Assembly (NCBI GenBank): GCA_002440125.1 | Contig: DJRQ01000065.1 | Location: 6,667 to 70,666, forward strand | Direction: 5' to 3' | Origin: Caryophanales bacterium UBA6356 | GTDB taxonomy: Bacteria > Bacillota_I > Bacilli_A > RFN20 > CAG-826 | DNA: 64,000 bases | Shown here: piece by piece, positions 60,073-64,000 of the stretch | Layout of the letters: each line of letters begins with the position of its first letter | How positions within the stretch are numbered: position 1 is the stretch's first letter | Program-made: the position numbers and the translations under genes | Notes under the pieces: generated by a model | The model's database searches: none | What the model saw: the letters and a program-made list of their open reading frames with translations, nothing else | What the model was told of the DNA's origin: nothing

Positions 60073-61456
60073 CTTCTATTACCTCCATGGGCAAAAGGAA
60101 GGACGAGGAAAACGTTCCTTCTTCCTTCTTCCAAGCCGCCGGCATCGTGCGGTTTTCTAAAAACCAGGCAGTATCCTTAAGTTTTTCTTTCGATGCGGAG
60201 CAAGAAACGCTTTCCTCACCCTTTTCGTCATAGGAAAAAACGACATTCCCATTCAATGGCACATGATATTTTTTATCTTCGAAACTCCCTTCTGTCGTCA
60301 CGTAAAAACGGTCCGTAAAAGTGCTTACGCGGTCGATGACATCTTGCCCAGGGAAGGTGGTCGCCTTTTCCTTTTGGCCATATTCCGCATTTCCAGCCAC
60401 GCAACAAGCGACGACGGCTTGAGGCTTTATAACGTTCAAGAGCTCGCTTCCCGAAGCGGTTGGCGAGCCATGGTGGCCCGCCTTAAAAAGAGAGACGGGC
60501 CCAAGCTCACTATTGGAATGGACAATGGAAAATTCGGCATATTTTTCAGCGTCCCCTGTGAAAAGCATTTTTTTGGCGCCTTGTTCGAATAAAAGGGCCA
60601 AGGAACAGTCGTTTTGATTGCTAAAGCCAGAAGGAGCGAAGGAAGGATCGAGTTCTCTGGTTTCCGCGTAGGTATGGTCATAATAGAATTGGTAAAGAAG
60701 CGTCATGCTGACCCCTTCCCCAAGGGTCACTTTCCAATTTTTGCCACGGCTTGTGAGCTCTTTGGCGATAAAATGCTTCGCCCCTTTGGAGATGGCGTAG
60801 GAGCGGGCCTTCAAATAATCTTTGTAAATAACCGTAGAAGCTTGGCTTTCTTTCTCGCTCAAAACGTGTTCGTGGCTGTTATCGATCGTTATTCCACTAT
60901 CCATAAAGTAAGAAAAATCAATGATATTATCGATTTTATAAGCATAAAAGAGGCCATCTCTTCCCCCTTCCTTGCTTTTATCGGATTTTCCCACGAAACC
61001 GGCGATATGATCTTGGTGGGCGTGAGTGCTAAAAACGTATTCGAGCTTGCTATCCTGAACAAAACGGTCGAGGTAACTTTTGACCGTTTGAGCAACGGCT
61101 TTAGTGGCGCCGCTATCGATAAGGATATCCATATCGCCTGCTTTCACATAGATGGCGTCGCCTGAATTTTGGACATTTTGCTCGATGAAATGAAAGGAAA
61201 TCGGCGTGAGTTTCTTCTCTTGAGAGCTTTCTGAGGCAATGGAGCTTGGAGAAGAGGAGACGCTTTCGGAAGAGGAAACGGAAGAGCTTTCCGAAGAAGG
61301 GAGAGAACTCGCTAAGGAGGAAGAGTTTTCACGGCTGTCGGAAACGCTCGAAGACGATTTCGTAACAAAATCGAAAAGATTGCACCCATTTGCCAAAAAA
61401 GCAAAGCAAAAGGCGCCGATTATCGAAAAAAAGATGGCAAAACCCTTCTTTTTCAC
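60062..61456 (-). CDS. Surface lipoprotein with ComEC-type metallo-beta-lactamase domain
   Basis: 464 aa. Lipoprotein signal with lipobox LANGC (Cys25), a Ser-rich linker (34-80), then an MBL-fold domain like the C-terminus of ComEC: ISFHFIEQNVQNSGDAIYV, ILIDSG, FSTHAHQDHIAGF (H145, H147, D149, H150), MLFTGDAEKYAE and KAGHHGSPTAS. In ComEC this domain is considered a nuclease; here it would act outside the cell. GTG start overlaps the mnmA stop (GTGA) and has a GAGG Shine-Dalgarno. It is followed by the barnase-like lipoprotein, suggesting joint nucleic-acid breakdown. Confidence 0.85.
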   Translation of the reverse strand: MKKKGFAIFFSIIGAFCFAFLANGCNLFDFVTKSSSSVSDSRENSSSLASSLPSSESSSVSSSESVSSSPSSIASESSQEKKLTPISFHFIEQNVQNSGDAIYVKAGDMDILIDSGATKAVAQTVKSYLDRFVQDSKLEYVFSTHAHQDHIAGFVGKSDKSKEGGRDGLFYAYKIDNIIDFSYFMDSGITIDNSHEHVLSEKESQASTVIYKDYLKARSYAISKGAKHFIAKELTSRGKNWKVTLGEGVSMTLLYQFYYDHTYAETRELDPSFAPSGFSNQNDCSLALLFEQGAKKMLFTGDAEKYAEFSIVHSNSELGPVSLFKAGHHGSPTASGSELLNVIKPQAVVACCVAGNAEYGQKEKATTFPGQDVIDRVSTFTDRFYVTTEGSFEDKKYHVPLNGNVVFSYDEKGEESVSCSASKEKLKDTAWFLENRTMPAAWKKEEGTFSSSFLLPMEVIEDED

Positions 61457-62595
61457 AAATCAATCCTCTTTTTGCCGAAATAGACTTTATCGATAATCCC
61501 CCCGCCTAAAAGAGTTCCGTCCTTAAGATCGTATAAGACGCCCCATTGGCCTGGTGTGACGGCTTTTACGGCTGGTTCATAAGTCAAATAAGCGCCCGCA
61601 TCGCCGAAATGAAGAATGCCATTATTATCGTTTTGACGATAACGGAATTTGATGGCGACTTTCATTTCTTTTTGATTCCTCTCGCCCAAAAAGTTGAGTG
61701 ATTCCAAAGTGCAACGATCGCTTAGAAGATGTTCATCTTCATCGCCATTGGCAACATAAAGAATGTTGTTTTTGGCGTCCTTTTTGCATACGAACCAAGC
61801 ATTGTCTTTTTCTCCTTTGACCCCACCGATTCCAAGACCATGCCTTTGACCGAGCGTGTAATAGAGAACGCCACTATGCTCGCCTAATTTTCTATGGGTG
61901 TTAATATCGATGATATCGCCTTTTTTAGCCGGGAAGTAATTCATTAGGAATTGCTTGAAGCGCCTTTCTCCGATGAAGCAAACGCCCGTAGAGCCGTGCT
62001 TCGCGCTTACTTCGTCTAATCCCAGTTTTTCCGCCAAAGAGCGCGCCTCGACTTTGGTGATTTCGGCCATAGGGAAGAGAGAAGAAGCGATTTGCTCTTC
62101 CGTTAAGGCGCATAGAAAGTAAGTTTGGTCTTTGGCTAAGTCGCGGGGCTTTTGCAGGTAATATTTGTTGTTTTTATATATTTTCCTGGCGTAGTGACCC
62201 ATCGCTATATAGTCGAAACCGTGTTCTTTGGCGTACTTTAAAAAGGGTCCGAACTTGATTTCGCGATTGCAAAGGACGTCGGGGTTTGGCGTGCGCCCGT
62301 TCTTGTATTCGTCAAGAAAATATTGGAATACGTTGTCCCAATATTCTTGGATATAGTCGATTCTCAAAAGAGGTATCCCAAGTTTGGCGGCTACTTTTTT
62401 GGCGTCTTGATAATCTTTTTCTTGCGGACACTGATTATTGTTGATTGTAGGATTTCCAAGATAATCATTATTGAGCTGGGCATCCCAATTGCGCATGTAG
62501 CAACCCGTCACTTCGTAACCGTCTTGCAACAAAAGATAAGCCGCTATCGCGCTATCAACGCCACCAGATAAGCCTAAGAGCACTTTCTTCTTCAT
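61453..62595 (-). CDS. mnmA: tRNA-specific 2-thiouridylase MnmA
   Basis: Puts sulfur on U34 of tRNA-Lys, -Glu and -Gln; 380 aa. PP-loop GLSGGVDSAIAAYLL (8-22), the catalytic cysteines in DVLCNREIKFGPF and the later GSTGVCFIGERRF, and a C-terminal barrel with KFRYRQNDNNGIL and AVTPGQWGVLYD. It overlaps dtd by 4 nt and the MBL lipoprotein by 4 nt, placing a tRNA gene in the middle of the scavenging operon. Confidence 0.96.
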   Translation of the reverse strand: MKKKVLLGLSGGVDSAIAAYLLLQDGYEVTGCYMRNWDAQLNNDYLGNPTINNNQCPQEKDYQDAKKVAAKLGIPLLRIDYIQEYWDNVFQYFLDEYKNGRTPNPDVLCNREIKFGPFLKYAKEHGFDYIAMGHYARKIYKNNKYYLQKPRDLAKDQTYFLCALTEEQIASSLFPMAEITKVEARSLAEKLGLDEVSAKHGSTGVCFIGERRFKQFLMNYFPAKKGDIIDINTHRKLGEHSGVLYYTLGQRHGLGIGGVKGEKDNAWFVCKKDAKNNILYVANGDEDEHLLSDRCTLESLNFLGERNQKEMKVAIKFRYRQNDNNGILHFGDAGAYLTYEPAVKAVTPGQWGVLYDLKDGTLLGGGIIDKVYFGKKRIDL

Positions 62596-63053
62596 TTTTT
62601 CTCTCCAAACAATTCCTTACTATCGAAAATAATCGTGAAAGGGCCATCGTTGCAAAGAGTAATCTTCATATCAGCCCCGAAAACCCCTTCTTTCACAGGA
62701 ATATCAAAAGAACGGAGCTTTTCATTCCATAAGGCATAGAACGTCTTGGCTTTTTCAGGTTTCATGGCTTTTTGGAAAGAAGGCCTATTTCCTTCTTTGA
62801 GGTCGGCGGCCAGGGTGAATTGGCTTACGGAGAGAATCGAGCCAGAGACGTCTTTGATGGAAAGATTCGTCTTTCCATTTTCATCTTCGAATAAACGCGA
62901 TTTGGCTATTTTGGAAGCCATTTTATCCATCGCAAGAAGCTCATCCCCTTCTTCAAAGCCGACGAAAAGGAGATATCCCTTCCCAATTTCCGAAATCAAA
63001 GTGCCGTCGATCCTCAAAGAGGCATTTAAAACGCGTTGAACGAGAACTTTCAT
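62592..63053 (-). CDS. dtd: D-aminoacyl-tRNA deacylase
   Basis: Removes D-amino acids from tRNA; 153 aa. MKVLVQRVLNASLRIDG start, KGYLLFVGFEEGD, and the active-site region SGSILSVSQFTLAADLKEGNRPSF and VKEGVFGADMKITLCNDGPFTI, the last with the cross-subunit GP motif (NDGPFT). AAGGAAAA precedes the ATG. The rel gene, its usual neighbour, is not here; instead it sits between pdp and mnmA. Confidence 0.95.
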   Translation of the reverse strand: MKVLVQRVLNASLRIDGTLISEIGKGYLLFVGFEEGDELLAMDKMASKIAKSRLFEDENGKTNLSIKDVSGSILSVSQFTLAADLKEGNRPSFQKAMKPEKAKTFYALWNEKLRSFDIPVKEGVFGADMKITLCNDGPFTIIFDSKELFGEKK

Positions 63054-63065
63054 CGTTTATTTTCC

Positions 63066-64000
63066 TTAGTGAATGTACTCACGGACAATCGGCGCTCGGG
63101 AAACGGGCTTCTCGCTCACCAAGAAAGCTTCTTTAAGGCTTTCCACAACCTCGGCGCAATCTTTTTTGTTCGTGTGGTATTCCAAAAGGGCTTCCCCTTT
63201 CCTTACGAAATCGCCCACTTTCTTTTTGAGAATGACGCCAGCGCTCATATCGATTTTATCTTCGAGATTGGCTCTGCCAGCCCCAAGTTTCATCGCTCCT
63301 TCCCCAATAGCGAGGCTGTCGATCCTTTCGATATAGCCTTCTTTCTCGCTATAAATGCAATCCACAATGGACGAAATGGGGAACTTAGAAGGATTTTCCA
63401 AATAGGAAATGTCTCCGTTTTGGGCTTGGAAGAGCGCCAATAGCTTTTCAAATCCGGCGCCATTTTGAATGGCTTTTTGGATTTTCGCTTCCCCTTCTTC
63501 CTCGCTCTTAACGAGTTTAGCTTGCAGTAGCATGATGCCACCCGCTTTTTTGACGAGCGTAACAAAATCTTCCGGTCCTTTCCCCTTAAGCGTATCAATG
63601 GCTTCCTTCACTTCGAGATTATTCCCTACCGCCAAGCCAAGCGGTTCGTCCATGTCGGTAAGGATGGCCCTCGTATCTCGTCCAAGGCTTTTTCCAATTT
63701 TAACCATAAGTTTGGCCAATCGTCGAGCATCCTCTAAAGTCTTCATGAAAGCGCCAGATCCGAACTTCACGTCAAGAAGGATGGCATCGCTGCCGCTGGC
63801 GAGCTTTTTGCTCATGATGCTCGATGCGATAAGAGGAATCGAGGAGACGGTATCGGTGACATCCCGCAGGGCATAGAGTTTTTTGTCGGCGGGATCTATC
63901 GATGATGTTTGGCCGTTTATGGCAATCCCGATTCGATTCACTTGACGCACAAACTGATCTTCCGAAAGGGCGATAGAAGTCCCTGGGACACTCTCCATCT
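63066..64000 (-). CDS. pdp: Pyrimidine-nucleoside phosphorylase, partial
   Basis: Splits uridine, thymidine or deoxyuridine into base and (deoxy)ribose 1-phosphate. The frame runs off the window end; the N-terminal ~125 residues are missing. Visible motifs: the strand with LESVPG-like MESVPGTSIALSEDQF, YALRDVTDTVSSIPLI, ASSIMSKKLASGSDAILLDVKFGSGAFMK (the family phosphate and substrate region), and the C-terminal GAGRANLEDKIDMSAGVILKKKVGDFVRKGEAL domain. It starts the operon pdp-dtd-mnmA-lipoproteins. DeoB (56) and DeoC (30425) use its products. Confidence 0.93.
   Translation of the reverse strand, partial: MESVPGTSIALSEDQFVRQVNRIGIAINGQTSSIDPADKKLYALRDVTDTVSSIPLIASSIMSKKLASGSDAILLDVKFGSGAFMKTLEDARRLAKLMVKIGKSLGRDTRAILTDMDEPLGLAVGNNLEVKEAIDTLKGKGPEDFVTLVKKAGGIMLLQAKLVKSEEEGEAKIQKAIQNGAGFEKLLALFQAQNGDISYLENPSKFPISSIVDCIYSEKEGYIERIDSLAIGEGAMKLGAGRANLEDKIDMSAGVILKKKVGDFVRKGEALLEYHTNKKDCAEVVESLKEAFLVSEKPVSRAPIVREYIH

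Noticed and set aside
1..64000. CRISPR arrays, insertion sequences, prophage, rRNA operons
   Set aside because: No repeated spacer units, transposase or integrase motifs, phage genes or rRNA signatures were seen on either strand.

Overview
The window reads as chromosomal core DNA of a low-to-mid GC bacterium in the Bacilli/Mollicutes neighbourhood. It is not a plasmid or prophage: no transposase, integrase, CRISPR array, rRNA or tRNA is visible. The gene order is the ancestral Bacilli arrangement known from the yqe-yqf part of the Bacillus chromosome (yqeG-yqeH-yhbY-nadD-rsfS, comEA-comEC-holA-rpsT, lepA-hemW-hrcA-grpE-dnaK-dnaJ-rsmE-mtaB, ybeY-cdd-era-recO-glyS-dnaG-rpoD-trmK). Members usual in Bacillus are missing: aroE, comEB, prmA, ireB and the sporulation genes gpr and spoIIP. 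Together with a NadD-YqeK fusion, a single-chain glycyl-tRNA synthetase, an EF-P without the PGKG tip and serine-rich lipoproteins, this suggests a streamlined, non-sporulating, probably host-associated lineage such as the uncultured RF39-like Bacilli. The taxonomy is inference. TGA is used as a stop, so the code is standard.

Layout. 1-3.1 kb (+): deoB, then a substrate-binding lipoprotein and an ABC permease without an ATPase, then about 600 bp of AT-rich DNA without a gene. 3.7-11.7 kb (-): parE-parC-yqeG-yqeH-yhbY-nadD/yqeK-rsfS. 11.8-17.3 kb: plsY, efp, a metallo-hydrolase, rpmG, ispG, a cshB-like helicase. 17.3-27.9 kb: ispH, then a long minus-strand run ybeY-cdd-era-recO-glyS-dnaG-rpoD-second sigma factor-trmK-Nif3. 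27.9-33.5 kb: a C39-peptidase membrane protein, rpsU, a glycosyltransferase, deoC, rpmF, mtaB and an unknown gene. 33.5-42.8 kb: rsmE, a TM2 protein and the HrcA-controlled heat-shock operon, then hemW behind an acidic membrane protein and a degenerate Fic-fold protein. 42.9-50.5 kb: lepA, a nuclease-helicase, fmt, a divergent acyl-ligase/ACP fusion and rpsT. 50.5-58.7 kb: a phosphoesterase, holA, comEC, comEA, greA, a DUF1292 gene, ruvX, and alaS under an alanine T-box. 58.7-64 kb: pdp (cut by the window edge)-dtd-mnmA-metallo-hydrolase lipoprotein-barnase-like RNase lipoprotein, coupled by short gaps and overlaps.

Most genes serve translation, tRNA modification, ribosome maturation, replication and protein folding. 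A second theme is nucleic-acid scavenging. Two surface lipoproteins, one RNase-like and one ComEC-type metallo-hydrolase, sit in the same operon as pyrimidine nucleoside phosphorylase. deoB, deoC, cdd, comEA and comEC are elsewhere in the window. A testable model is that external RNA or DNA is cut at the cell surface and the nucleosides are burned or salvaged.

The most unusual items are: the tandem pair of primary-type sigma factors, in which the second copy has lost the usual -10-recognition threonine and arginine; a recurring gene-start layout in which a -10 box lies 6-9 nt from ATG with no Shine-Dalgarno, implying leaderless mRNAs; the C39 peptidase-transmembrane protein without an ATPase; the dead Fic-like protein; and the lipoprotein RNase operon.
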